Below are positions 41,778 to 50,889 of a stretch of DNA of 64,000 bases, in pieces. This stretch comes from Bacilli bacterium (GTDB taxonomy: Bacteria; Bacillota_I; Bacilli_A; RF39; UBA660): assembly GCA_017934595.1 (NCBI GenBank), contig JAGBJG010000009.1, positions 188,839-252,838 of the forward strand, written 5' to 3'. Every line of letters starts with the position of its first letter. The first letter of the stretch is position 1. A model generated the notes under the pieces. The model was given only the letters and a program-made list of their open reading frames with translations. It searched no databases and was not told the DNA's origin. Position numbers and translations under genes: made by a program.

Positions 41778-42896
41778 ATGAAAGGGAATAAAAAGAATTT
41801 AGAAGAATTAATTAGTTCTTCAAAAAAATTAGTTAAATTACTATATGTTATCTTCATTATACTTGGTGTATATGTCGGTATCTTAGTATTTAATGCATTA
41901 GGTATTGGTAAATTTTTACTTACATTACTTAAAATATTATTACCATTATTTATTGGTATATTAATAGCTTGGTTATTTAAACCACTAGTAGCTAAGTTAC
42001 AAGCTAAAGGAATGAGAAAAGGATTAGCTTGTAGTTTGGTATACATTTTATTTGTAGGTATTATTGCATGGATATTATTTACATTAATTCCATTATTATA
42101 TAATCAAACTAATGATTTAATTAATCAAATACCTACTATTTCAAATAATGTTCAAGAGTGGGTTAATAATACATTTGATAAATTAGACAATATTCCTGGT
42201 GTTAGTGCTGATGATATTAAATTGAGTTTAATGTCTAAATTACAAACATTTGGTAATGAATTAGCTTCATCACTACCTGAAAAGATTGTTAAAATAGCTA
42301 CATCATTTATTTCAGGAGCAGGAACATTCTTATTAGGATTAGTAATTGGATTCTTTATACTTATTAGTATTGATAGTCCATTAGAAGCAGTAAGAGATTT
42401 CTTGCCTAAGAAAGCTAGAGATACATTTGAAGGTATCGTATCAAGTATTAATGGTGCAGCTAGAAGTTTTATATCAGGCGCGATTATTGATAGTACATTA
42501 GTATTTGTAGTAACAAGTTTACTTTTATGGATAGTTGGTTTAAAAGCACCTTTACTATTTGGTCTATTCTGTGGTATAACTAATATTATCCCATATGCAG
42601 GACCATATATTGGTGGTGCGCCTGCTGTAATAGTAGGTTTATCACAAGGACCTATAACTGGTTTATTAGTACTAGCTATGTTAGTAATTATTCAAACTCT
42701 AGAAGGTAGTTTCATTCAACCTTTAATTATGAGTAAATCAACTAAATTACATCCAGTAACAATCATGATGGGATTATTAATATTTGGTCATTTCTGGGGT
42801 ATTCCTGGTATGTTTATATCAACTCCATTAATGGCTGCTATTAAAGCTGTATTTGTATATTTAGATGAAAGATTTGGTATATTTAATTTTAAGTAG
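41778..42896 (+). CDS. AI-2E family transporter
   Basis: 372 residues of the PF01594-type permease with about seven or eight membrane helices: LLKILLPLFIGILIAWLFKPLV, a hydrophilic insert (about 100-165) and GLKAPLLFGLFCGITNIIPYAGPYIGGAPAVIVGLSQG, then QTLEGSFIQPLIMSKSTKLHPVTIMMGLLIFGHFWGIPGMFISTPLMA. Members export diverse substrates or act as sodium/proton antiporters; the AI-2 role is true for few. It follows frr after 8 bases. Confidence 0.92.
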   Translation: MKGNKKNLEELISSSKKLVKLLYVIFIILGVYVGILVFNALGIGKFLLTLLKILLPLFIGILIAWLFKPLVAKLQAKGMRKGLACSLVYILFVGIIAWILFTLIPLLYNQTNDLINQIPTISNNVQEWVNNTFDKLDNIPGVSADDIKLSLMSKLQTFGNELASSLPEKIVKIATSFISGAGTFLLGLVIGFFILISIDSPLEAVRDFLPKKARDTFEGIVSSINGAARSFISGAIIDSTLVFVVTSLLLWIVGLKAPLLFGLFCGITNIIPYAGPYIGGAPAVIVGLSQGPITGLLVLAMLVIIQTLEGSFIQPLIMSKSTKLHPVTIMMGLLIFGHFWGIPGMFISTPLMAAIKAVFVYLDERFGIFNFK

Positions 42897-42934
42897 AAAA
42901 CAATAATGAAAGATTAGTATATAGTTTTTGTTTT

Positions 42935-43092
42935 ACAGAAAGTTAGTGGTTGATGGAAACTAATAAATAAGACTATAGAAGCTCCTTTCTAGTGTAGTTA
43001 ATAACTACCGGGTAAAACCGTTATCGAATTGAGTTTAATTAGGATGGTACCACGGATTTTCGTTCCTAGATATGGTATCATCTTTTTTGTTT
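42935..43092 (+). promoter_or_regulatory. T-box leader, alanine-specific
   Basis: Apical motif AGTTAGTGGTTGATGGAAACT at about 42940-42960, specifier segment TAGAA-GCT-CCTTTCTAG with GCU (Ala) at 42981-42983, and antiterminator core ATGGTACCACGGATT. The terminator is GATGGTACC (about 43044-43052) pairing with GGTATCATC, then six T residues at about 43084-43088. It controls the operon that ends with alaS, consistent with the Ala specifier; the two genes in between are nucleotide kinases. Confidence 0.92.
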
Positions 43093-43104
43093 ATAGGAGG
43101 TAAT

Positions 43105-43650
43105 ATGGAATTTGTAAAGAAAAATACTAAGATTTATATTTTAAGTGGTAAATCTGGATCTGGTAAAGATACAGTAGCTTCTATGATTAAGAATATGATT
43201 AATAAGAAAGTTATTTCACTAGCCTATGCAAGCTATCTAAAGATGTACGCTAAAGAAGTATTGGGTTGGGATGGCAATGATCCTAAACCAAGAGATTTCT
43301 TACAACAACTTGGTGTAGAATTAATTAAAAATAACATTGATAAAAAAATGTTAGTAAGAAGAATGATAGAAGATATAAAAGTATATAATTATTTTTATGA
43401 TGTAATTATTATAACTGATGCAAGATTCCCTGATGAAATAGATGATATTAAAGCAAACTTTGATAATGTTACAGTCTTGCATTTATCTGATAGGGAAAAT
43501 AAATTAACTGATAAAGAAAAGATGCACGCAACTGAAACTTCATTAAATAATTATAATAATTATGATTATGTAGTATCTGAAGATAATTTAGATGATTTAT
43601 CTAATACTATAGAAAAAATAATAGGTGAGACATATGATAGTCGCGATTGA
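43105..43650 (+). CDS. P-loop (deoxy)nucleoside monophosphate kinase-like protein
   Basis: 181 residues. Walker A GKSGSGKDT at 15-23; ASYLKMYAKEVLGWDGNDPKPRDFLQQLGVELIK and IIITDARFPDEIDDIKANF resemble dNMP kinases of phage and Firmicutes, with an RFPxE lid-type motif. It could also be a dephospho-CoA-kinase-like enzyme. ATG 43105 is placed by AGGAGG; the longer in-frame start at 43072 overlaps the T-box terminator. It is the first gene of the Ala T-box operon and overlaps cmk by 17 bases. Confidence 0.75.
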   Translation: MEFVKKNTKIYILSGKSGSGKDTVASMIKNMINKKVISLAYASYLKMYAKEVLGWDGNDPKPRDFLQQLGVELIKNNIDKKMLVRRMIEDIKVYNYFYDVIIITDARFPDEIDDIKANFDNVTVLHLSDRENKLTDKEKMHATETSLNNYNNYDYVVSEDNLDDLSNTIEKIIGETYDSRD

Positions 43651-44278
43651 TGGACCTGCTGGTAGTGGTAAGGGGACAGTATCTAAAAAACTATCAGAAT
43701 TATGTGGATTAACTTATATTGATACAGGTGCTACTTATAGATGTATTGCTTTAAAAGTTTTACAAAATAATGTTGATTTAGATGATATTGGTGCTATAAT
43801 AGATATCGCTTCTAAAATTAATATTAAATTTACAAAGGACGCCAAAACATTTATGGATGGCATAGATGTATCTGAAGCTATCAGGACTATGGAAGTAACT
43901 AAAATAGTTTCTCCTATATCTAGTATTCCAGAAGTAAGAAGTTATATGGTGGATTTACAAAGAAAAATGGCTGATAGTAATGATATTATCATGGAAGGTA
44001 GAGATATAACTACTATTGTATTTCCTAATGCAGATTACAAATTCTATTTAGACGCAAATGTAGATGAAAGAGTAGAAAGAAGATATAAACAAAACATAGA
44101 AAAAGGAATAAATAGTAGTAGAGAAGAAATAAAAAAATCTATTATAGATAGAGATTATAATGATATACATAAAGTTGTAGGTTTTCTTAAAAGAACTGAT
44201 GAACAAGTATATATAGATACTTCAAATATGGCTATAGATGAAGTAGTAGATGAGATAAGAAAGGTGATTAAAAGATGA
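43634..44278 (+). CDS. cmk: Cytidylate kinase
   Basis: 214 residues: MIVAIDGPAGSGKGTVSKKLSELCGLTYIDTGATYRCIAL is the CMP kinase start, followed by MEGRDITTIVFPNADYKFYLDANVDERVERRYKQ and RDYNDIHKVVGFLKRTDEQVYIDTSNM. It phosphorylates CMP and dCMP. ATG 43634 is used since GGTGAGA lies just before it. It sits between another nucleotide kinase and alaS with overlaps on both sides, so all are under the Ala T-box. Catalytic RDxxR-type lid residues (SIIDRDYND) look intact. Confidence 0.94.
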   Translation: MIVAIDGPAGSGKGTVSKKLSELCGLTYIDTGATYRCIALKVLQNNVDLDDIGAIIDIASKINIKFTKDAKTFMDGIDVSEAIRTMEVTKIVSPISSIPEVRSYMVDLQRKMADSNDIIMEGRDITTIVFPNADYKFYLDANVDERVERRYKQNIEKGINSSREEIKKSIIDRDYNDIHKVVGFLKRTDEQVYIDTSNMAIDEVVDEIRKVIKR

Positions 44279-46017
44279 ATTTAAAAGATATGTATATAGA
44301 GTTCTTTGAAAGTAAAGGACATAAAAGAATTCCTAGTGCTCCTGTAGTACCAGAAAATGATGCATCAGTATTATTTAATACAGCTGGTATGCAACCATTA
44401 ATTCCTTATTTAATGGGTCAACCACATCCTTATGGAACTAGATTATGTGATTATCAAAAATGTATAAGAACTAATGATTTAGATGCCATAGGTGATACTT
44501 ACCATCATACATTCTTTGAAATGTTAGGTAACTGGAGTTTAGGTGATTACTTTAAAAAAGAAGCGATTACTTGGAGTTTTGAATTTGTAACTAAATATTT
44601 AAATATTCCGTTAGAAAGATTCGCGGTTACAGTATTTGCAGGTAATGATTTAATACCTGAAGATAAAGAAGCTATAGAATTATGGAAAAGTTTAGGTATA
44701 AAAGAAGATAGAATAGCTAAGACAGTAGAAGATAATTTCTGGATAGCAGGTGAGTCTGGACCTTGTGGACCAGATACTGAAATGTTTTATTGGAGAAGTA
44801 ATGATCCAGTACCTGATAAATTTGATCCTGAAGATAATAGATGGGTAGAAATCTGGAATAATGTATTTATGCAATTTAATAAAAAAGTAGATGGTACTAT
44901 AGAAGAATTACCTAAGAAAAATGTAGATACAGGTATGGGAGTTGAGAGAGTTACATCAATATTAGAAGGTGTTAATGATAACTATATGTCTTCTATTTGG
45001 AAAGATGTAATTGAATTAATTGAAGAATTATCACCATATACTTATTCTGAAAGACCAGAAAGTATGAGAATTATAGCTGACCATATTAGGACGTCTGTAT
45101 TTATCATAGCTGATCCAGCTGGTATAAGACCTTCTAATACAGATCAAGGTTATATCTTAAGAAGATTAATTAGAAGAATGATTAGACACGCTAAAAAATT
45201 AGATATTGATATTAATAGTAATTTTGAAGAATTATTAGCTAATAAGATTATTGATAAATATGCTAAATACTATAGTGAATTATCTAACAAAGATATTATT
45301 ATTGAAGTATTAAAAAATGAAAAAGTTAAATTTAGTCGTACACTAGAAAAAGGTTTAAGAGAATTTGAAAAAGTATCTGATAAAGATATCGATGGTGTAA
45401 CTGCTTTCCATTTATTTGATACTTATGGATTCCCATTAGAATTAACTGAAGAATTAGCTAATGAAAAAGGTATAAAAGTAGATGTAGATGGATTCAATAA
45501 GAAATTCAAAGAACATCAAGAATTATCTAGAACTGCATCAGCTGGTAAATTTAAAGGTGGTTTAGCTGGTAATAGTGAAATTGAAACAAGATATCATACA
45601 GCTACACATTTACTTAATGCAGCTTTAAAGAAAGTAATTGGTCCTACTGTACATCAAATGGGTTCAAATATTACTGATGAGAGAATGCGTTTTGACTTTA
45701 GTTGTGATCATAAATTAACTGATGAAGAAAAAGCTAAAGCTGAAGAAATCGTTAATAATTGGATTAAAGAAGGTTTAAACGTTACCGTAGAAGAAATGAG
45801 TAAAGAAGATGCTATTAATAGTGGTGCTGAATGTATGTTTATAGAAAAGTATCCTGATAGAGTAACAGTTTATTCAATTGGAAATGATGAAGTTGTATCT
45901 AAAGAATTATGTGGTGGTCCACATGTTAAGAATACAAGTGAAATCGGTGAATTCCATATTATTAAAGAAGAAGCATCTTCAGCAGGTGTAAGAAGAATTA
46001 AAGCAGTAATAAAATAA
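44275..46017 (+). CDS. alaS: Alanyl-tRNA synthetase, short form without C-terminal domain
   Basis: 580 residues. The class II catalytic core (FNTAGMQPLIPYLMG, HHTFFEMLGNWSLGDYFKKEAI, WIAGESGPCGPDTEMF) and tRNA-recognition domain are normal. The editing domain keeps its zinc/water site: H441xxxH445 and C546-G-G-P-H550. The protein stops about 30 residues after this motif, so the coiled-coil and C-Ala (DHHA1) domain of about 250 residues in usual AlaRS are missing. The stop is followed by a good terminator, so it is not an assembly break. Short AlaRS is known from reduced genomes. Controlled by the Ala T-box. Confidence 0.95.
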   Translation: MNLKDMYIEFFESKGHKRIPSAPVVPENDASVLFNTAGMQPLIPYLMGQPHPYGTRLCDYQKCIRTNDLDAIGDTYHHTFFEMLGNWSLGDYFKKEAITWSFEFVTKYLNIPLERFAVTVFAGNDLIPEDKEAIELWKSLGIKEDRIAKTVEDNFWIAGESGPCGPDTEMFYWRSNDPVPDKFDPEDNRWVEIWNNVFMQFNKKVDGTIEELPKKNVDTGMGVERVTSILEGVNDNYMSSIWKDVIELIEELSPYTYSERPESMRIIADHIRTSVFIIADPAGIRPSNTDQGYILRRLIRRMIRHAKKLDIDINSNFEELLANKIIDKYAKYYSELSNKDIIIEVLKNEKVKFSRTLEKGLREFEKVSDKDIDGVTAFHLFDTYGFPLELTEELANEKGIKVDVDGFNKKFKEHQELSRTASAGKFKGGLAGNSEIETRYHTATHLLNAALKKVIGPTVHQMGSNITDERMRFDFSCDHKLTDEEKAKAEEIVNNWIKEGLNVTVEEMSKEDAINSGAECMFIEKYPDRVTVYSIGNDEVVSKELCGGPHVKNTSEIGEFHIIKEEASSAGVRRIKAVIK

Positions 46018-46044
46018 GAAATACATAAAGTATTTCTTTTTTTT
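46016..46044 (+). terminator. Intrinsic terminator after alaS
   Basis: Stem AAGAAATAC/GTATTTCTT with an ATAAA loop and eight T residues. Confidence 0.85.
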
Positions 46045-46171
46045 CATATTATATATGAAAATTATGAAGTTCATGATATAATTATAAAGCAATTTAATAA
46101 AATGTTTTTCAATTTAATTTGACAAATAATATAGATAATATATAATAAATACTAATTAAAGAGGGGATTAT

Positions 46172-47632
46172 ATGAATGTTGTATTTGATATTGATGATAC
46201 TATAACAAAAGAGACGGAGTTCATGCTTAAGTATGCACCAACTTTTCTTATGAAAAAATATAATATTCAAGCTAAAGTAGTAAATCCTAATGGATATAAT
46301 GTAGATGAAGTATACGGTATTAGAGACATATTAATAAGTAAGGGTGTAAAGAAAGAAAATCTTGATAAAGAGGCTAAAAAGATAGTTGATTCATTTTGGA
46401 ATAAACATTTCCTTAAATATATGTTTTATCCATTAAAAAGTGATATAAAAGATATTACTAAGGAATTAAAGAAAATGGGTTATAATATCAACTTTGTTAG
46501 TTTAAGGGGTAAAAAGACTATTGATAAATTAAATCCTATTGAAAAAATAGTTAGACTTGGTATTGTACCATTTTTAACTAAGATGCAGTTAGTTATGAAC
46601 GGGGTTAAATATGATAAGTTATACTTAGTAGGATCAAATGAAGAAAAGTTAAGGATTGCCGAAGATTTAAATGCCAAAATAATGTTTGATGATAATGTTA
46701 ATTTATTAGAAAGTGTCAAACATAGTATTCCAATATGTATTGAAACACCACATAATGTTAATCATGAATTTGAAAATAGAAATGTAAGAAAATGTTTACT
46801 TGATATAGATGAAATACTTGATATAGCAGAAGAATGCAAAAAGAATAATAAAGGCACTATAAAATCAGATAGATTTAAAAACTTAAAGATATATCAAAAA
46901 GCTTATACAGAAACTGTTTATAAATTATGTCGAAATGCAAGCAAAAAACAAGTTATGAAAATGTTTAAACCTTTTGTAATAGGTGAAGAAAACTTGCCAA
47001 TAATTGGTGGGCCAAATGTCTTTGTTGGAAATCATAGAAATATTAAAGATCCAGTAATAACAATATCATTACTTGAAAATCCAACGCATTTTGCTGCGTT
47101 AAAAAGAATGTTTGAATATAATGAAAATATATTTGGACCAGTTGGTAAAAATTTAGGTACTTATTTTACTACATGGTTTGTTAAATCAATTGGGGCATTA
47201 CCAATAGCTAGATCTAACGAAGAAAACTTTATGTCTATAAATTTTCAGACTTTTAAATATATTGAAGATTATTTGAATTTAAACTCTTCAGTAGCAATTT
47301 ATCCAGAAGGTACATTAAATAGACATCCTGACGAAAATGGTGATATATTACCATTAAAATCAAATCATGCATTTAAAATAGCCGAAAATGGCAAAGCTAT
47401 AATAAGACCAGTAGCTATTGTATGGGTGCCAAAAGAAGTTGATATAGAAAATAGAGTATTAATAAATTTCTTACCACCTATTTATACTAATGGTATGAAA
47501 GCAAAAGAAATAGCAGAAAAATGGGAAAAAGATATGCGTGAAGCTATCACATCTATGAATTCAATTTTAGACGAATTAATTAAAATGCATAATAATGGTG
47601 ATAACGTAAAAGTTAAACATCGTATAAAATAA
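46172..47632 (+). CDS. HAD-like domain fused to PlsC-type acyltransferase
   Basis: 486 residues. Residues 1-215 form a HAD-like phosphatase: DIDDTI motif I, VSLRGKKT near 110 and IMFDDNVNLLESV as motif III. Residues about 260-480 form an sn-glycerol-3-phosphate acyltransferase: NHRNIKD with H288 and D293, and YPEGTLNR with E379-G-T, then HAFKIAENGKAIIRPVAIVW. The fusion resembles the HAD-PlsC arrangement known in actinobacteria and could link phosphatidate synthesis with dephosphorylation of a lipid intermediate. No membrane segment is evident. It is monocistronic with GAGGGGAT ribosome site. Confidence 0.82.
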   Translation: MNVVFDIDDTITKETEFMLKYAPTFLMKKYNIQAKVVNPNGYNVDEVYGIRDILISKGVKKENLDKEAKKIVDSFWNKHFLKYMFYPLKSDIKDITKELKKMGYNINFVSLRGKKTIDKLNPIEKIVRLGIVPFLTKMQLVMNGVKYDKLYLVGSNEEKLRIAEDLNAKIMFDDNVNLLESVKHSIPICIETPHNVNHEFENRNVRKCLLDIDEILDIAEECKKNNKGTIKSDRFKNLKIYQKAYTETVYKLCRNASKKQVMKMFKPFVIGEENLPIIGGPNVFVGNHRNIKDPVITISLLENPTHFAALKRMFEYNENIFGPVGKNLGTYFTTWFVKSIGALPIARSNEENFMSINFQTFKYIEDYLNLNSSVAIYPEGTLNRHPDENGDILPLKSNHAFKIAENGKAIIRPVAIVWVPKEVDIENRVLINFLPPIYTNGMKAKEIAEKWEKDMREAITSMNSILDELIKMHNNGDNVKVKHRIK

Positions 47633-47637
47633 TGAAG

Positions 47638-47662
47638 CATCTATAAAACTATAGATGTTTTA
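47638..47662 (+). terminator. Intrinsic terminator
   Basis: Stem CATCTATA/TATAGATG with an AAAC loop and TTTTATTT. Confidence 0.75.
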
Positions 47663-47711
47663 TTTACAAAAAAATAAGTAGATGATATAATTTATAATAG
47701 GGTGTGATACT

Positions 47712-49514
47712 ATGAATGCTAACGTTTTATTAATGATTGCAAGTTTATTTTATTTATCTTTAGTTGCGATTATGTATTTTTCTAAGAGAAAAGTAAATAA
47801 TTTTGAAACAAAGATATATAAGTATGTTTTGGTTATCGCGATAATAGGGGTTATATTGGATTTGATTGGTGTATATGTAAGTATTAATATTCCTGATACA
47901 CATGTTATACGTTGGATTGTATTAAAAGCTTACTATACTTATTTATTAACTATTACATATTTATTATCTGTTTATTTATTTATACCAGGTAAAGCAGTTA
48001 AACTTAATAGGAAACAAAAAAATAAACTTTTAATATATACCATTGTTTTTGTAATATGTGAAACAATACACTTATTATTACCAATTCACTATTATAAAGA
48101 TGGTAGTATTATATATGCATATGGACCTGATAACAACTTCTTATATGCTGTTGTTGGTGTTACAATGGTTATATGGTTTATTTATATAATGAAAGATATA
48201 AATAAAATTAAACAAAAGAAAAATTTACCAATTGCAGCAGCTGTTGTACTTATGACACCAATCGTATTAATTCAAATGTTGAATCCAGAATTATTATTAG
48301 TATCTGGCTTAATCAGTTTTATAATTGTTATGATGTATTTTACAATAGAAAACCCAGATGTAAAAATGTTAGAAGAATTTAAACTAGCTAAGAATAGAGC
48401 TGAAAAAGCTAATGAAGAAAAAGAACTATTCTTATATAATGTTACTCAAGATGTAAGAAATCCATTATACGACATTAAAAAAGCATCTAATTGGCTTTCT
48501 GAAAACGCCAAAGAAATAAAAGAAAAAGATATAAAAGATGGAATGTATTATATTAATAGTAGGACATCTAGTATTTTAGAAAAAGTAAATAATATTTTAG
48601 ATGTAACTAATATGGAAATCACAAATATAAAAGTATATAATACTAAATATGATATAAGATTATTATTAGAAGAATTAAATAAAACTTATATTAGTAAAGT
48701 ACCTAAAGGTGTTAAACTAAAATTCAATATAGATAGTAATATACCATCATATTTAGATGGTGATATGTTAAGATTAAAACAGTTATTATCTGTTATGTTA
48801 GATAATGCTTGTAAATATACTGAGAAGGGATATATTGAAGTTAATTTAAATACAGTTGTAAAAAGAAATGTATGTAGATTAATAATAAATGTTGAAGATA
48901 CTGGTTGTGGTATTAAAGCTACTGATATAGATGAAATATTTAATAAGGATAACCAAATGTATGCTAGTTTAGATAAAATTGACGATAACAAGAAAAATCT
49001 TGCTATTGCCAAAAGTATAGCTACTTTATTAGGTGGTATCTTAATGCTTGAAAGTGAAATAGGTAGTGGTACTAAAGTAACTTTAGTATTAGATCAAAAA
49101 ATATACGATGAAAAATCAGAATCATTAGAAAAACTAGAAGGTGATTCTAAAAAATATATTGATGTACCTAAAGTAATGGTAGTATCTGAAGATGAAGAAT
49201 ATTTGGATTTCTTGGTTAAAAAATTATCTAAGTATGAAATCGAAATAGAAGCATTAGATTTAGGTGAAAAGTGTTTAACTAAAGTAAGACTAAGACATAA
49301 ATATGACTTAATTATTATGGATGAAGAATTAAAAAAATTAAATGCATTAGAAATATTAAATAAATTAAAAGAAATTAATGGATTTGATATTGATGTTGCT
49401 ATATTAACTAATAATCCAGATAATAAAGGTTATATTAAAGATGGATTTAAATATATCTTAAATAGAAAGATAACTAAAAAAGAAATAGATGAATTAATAA
49501 ATGGAATAGATTAA
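47712..49514 (+). CDS. Histidine-kinase-like membrane protein with altered H-box and receiver
   Basis: 600 residues. Seven likely membrane helices in 1-215 (7TM/histidine kinase N-like), a coiled linker, then a dimerisation helix reading FLYNVTQDVRNPL where the phosphoacceptor His is replaced by Gln (Q246). The ATPase domain (about 335-455) keeps the N-box MLDNACKYTEKG and G1 DTGCGI. A receiver-like domain (about 490-600) has DEDEE and the Asp of IIMDEEL, but the conserved Lys is not clear. It thus resembles a hybrid kinase that cannot autophosphorylate on His. No cognate response regulator is adjacent. Confidence 0.85.
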   Translation: MNANVLLMIASLFYLSLVAIMYFSKRKVNNFETKIYKYVLVIAIIGVILDLIGVYVSINIPDTHVIRWIVLKAYYTYLLTITYLLSVYLFIPGKAVKLNRKQKNKLLIYTIVFVICETIHLLLPIHYYKDGSIIYAYGPDNNFLYAVVGVTMVIWFIYIMKDINKIKQKKNLPIAAAVVLMTPIVLIQMLNPELLLVSGLISFIIVMMYFTIENPDVKMLEEFKLAKNRAEKANEEKELFLYNVTQDVRNPLYDIKKASNWLSENAKEIKEKDIKDGMYYINSRTSSILEKVNNILDVTNMEITNIKVYNTKYDIRLLLEELNKTYISKVPKGVKLKFNIDSNIPSYLDGDMLRLKQLLSVMLDNACKYTEKGYIEVNLNTVVKRNVCRLIINVEDTGCGIKATDIDEIFNKDNQMYASLDKIDDNKKNLAIAKSIATLLGGILMLESEIGSGTKVTLVLDQKIYDEKSESLEKLEGDSKKYIDVPKVMVVSEDEEYLDFLVKKLSKYEIEIEALDLGEKCLTKVRLRHKYDLIIMDEELKKLNALEILNKLKEINGFDIDVAILTNNPDNKGYIKDGFKYILNRKITKKEIDELINGID

Positions 49515-49528
49515 TCTATTCTTTTTTT
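49504..49528 (+). terminator. Intrinsic terminator
   Basis: Stem GAATAGA/TCTATTC with a TTAA loop and seven T residues. Confidence 0.8.
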
Positions 49529-49571
49529 ATGACATTTTGCTATAAAATCATAAAATATATTGAGGTGTTTT

Positions 49572-50879
49572 ATGAAAGATGATTCAAGGAAAGTAGTTAA
49601 AGGTGATACTTTTATATCACTTACTGATAATGAAGAATATATAAAAGACGCGATAAATAGAGGAGCTTCTAAAATAATATGTAAAAATGGAATATATAAT
49701 GTAAATACTATTAATGTAGATGATCCAAGATTATATTTAGAAAAGTACTTAGATGATTTATATAAGGAAAAATTTAATCAAATAAAAATAATAGGTATAA
49801 CAGGTACTAATGGTAAAACAACATCATCTTATTTATTATGGCAAATATTAAATAAACTAGATATTAAATGTGGATATATAGGTACAATAGGTTTTTATAT
49901 AAAAGATAAAATAAGAAATCTAAATAATACAACTCCAGATATGTTAGATCTATATAATATGATTAATGAGTGTATTGATAATGAATGTAGCTATGTAGTA
50001 ATGGAAATAAGTAGTCAAGCTTTAAGTTATAATAGAATAGGTAGGTTATTATTTGATTATGCTGTATTCACTAATTTAACTGAAGATCACTTAGATTATC
50101 ACAAAGATATCAAAAGTTATGCTTTAGCTAAACAAAAGTTATTTTATCATGTAAAAAATAAAGCTATTATAAATTATGATGACATAAATAAATATTATTT
50201 TATGTTAGATATAAATGATAATATAGAATATGGATTTGACGGTGGAGATTACCATATAACAGAATATAGTTTAGGTAGCATTTCTAAATTCAGATTAAAT
50301 AATAAATTGTATATAACTAACTTAATAGGAAAATATAATATTTATAATTTATTGATCTCTATAATTATATTGGATTTAGAAAATATTATTTATAATAAAG
50401 ATATATTAAAGGAATTAAAATATCCAGATGGTAGAATGGATATAATAAAATATAGGAATAATAAAATAATAATTGATTATGCTCATACTCCTGATGGCGT
50501 AAGAAATGTTATTAGTACAGTTAAAGAATTAAATTCAAATAAGATAATTACAATATTAGGTTGTGGTGGTGATAGAGATTCATCAAAAAGGAGTATAATG
50601 GGGGCTATATCTACATCACTATCGGATTATGTCGTATTTACTAATGATAATCCTAGACATGAAAATGAGTTAAGTATAATTGACGATATTATACAAAATA
50701 TTGACACTGACAATTATGAAATAATAACAAATAGGGAAAAAGCCATTATAAAGGGTATACAAATGTTAGGTGAAAATGATATACTATTAGTGTTAGGAAA
50801 AGGTCATGAAGATTATCAAATTATAGGTGATAAAAAACTACCTTTCAGTGACAAAGAAACAGTATTAAAAAATATATAG
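49572..50879 (+). CDS. murE: UDP-MurNAc-tripeptide synthetase MurE
   Basis: Mur ligase of 435 residues that adds the third amino acid of the peptidoglycan stem. ATP loop GITGTNGKTT begins near 75; SYVVMEISSQALSYNRIG, FTNLTEDHLDYHKDIKSYA and ILGCGGDRDSSKR follow. The amino-acid pocket motif is D359-N-P-R362, the form found in meso-DAP-adding enzymes rather than DNPA of Lys-adding ones. ATG 49572 follows GAGGTG; the TTG at 49560 is rejected. It is 10 bases before mraY; the murF gene is not present between them. Confidence 0.92.
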   Translation: MKDDSRKVVKGDTFISLTDNEEYIKDAINRGASKIICKNGIYNVNTINVDDPRLYLEKYLDDLYKEKFNQIKIIGITGTNGKTTSSYLLWQILNKLDIKCGYIGTIGFYIKDKIRNLNNTTPDMLDLYNMINECIDNECSYVVMEISSQALSYNRIGRLLFDYAVFTNLTEDHLDYHKDIKSYALAKQKLFYHVKNKAIINYDDINKYYFMLDINDNIEYGFDGGDYHITEYSLGSISKFRLNNKLYITNLIGKYNIYNLLISIIILDLENIIYNKDILKELKYPDGRMDIIKYRNNKIIIDYAHTPDGVRNVISTVKELNSNKIITILGCGGDRDSSKRSIMGAISTSLSDYVVFTNDNPRHENELSIIDDIIQNIDTDNYEIITNREKAIIKGIQMLGENDILLVLGKGHEDYQIIGDKKLPFSDKETVLKNI

Positions 50880-50889
50880 GAGTGATTTT

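Noticed and set aside
46040-46062. Second terminator-like inverted repeat after alaS (TTTCATA/TATGAAA)
   Set aside because: AT-only stem without a following T-run; probably chance in AT-rich spacer DNA.
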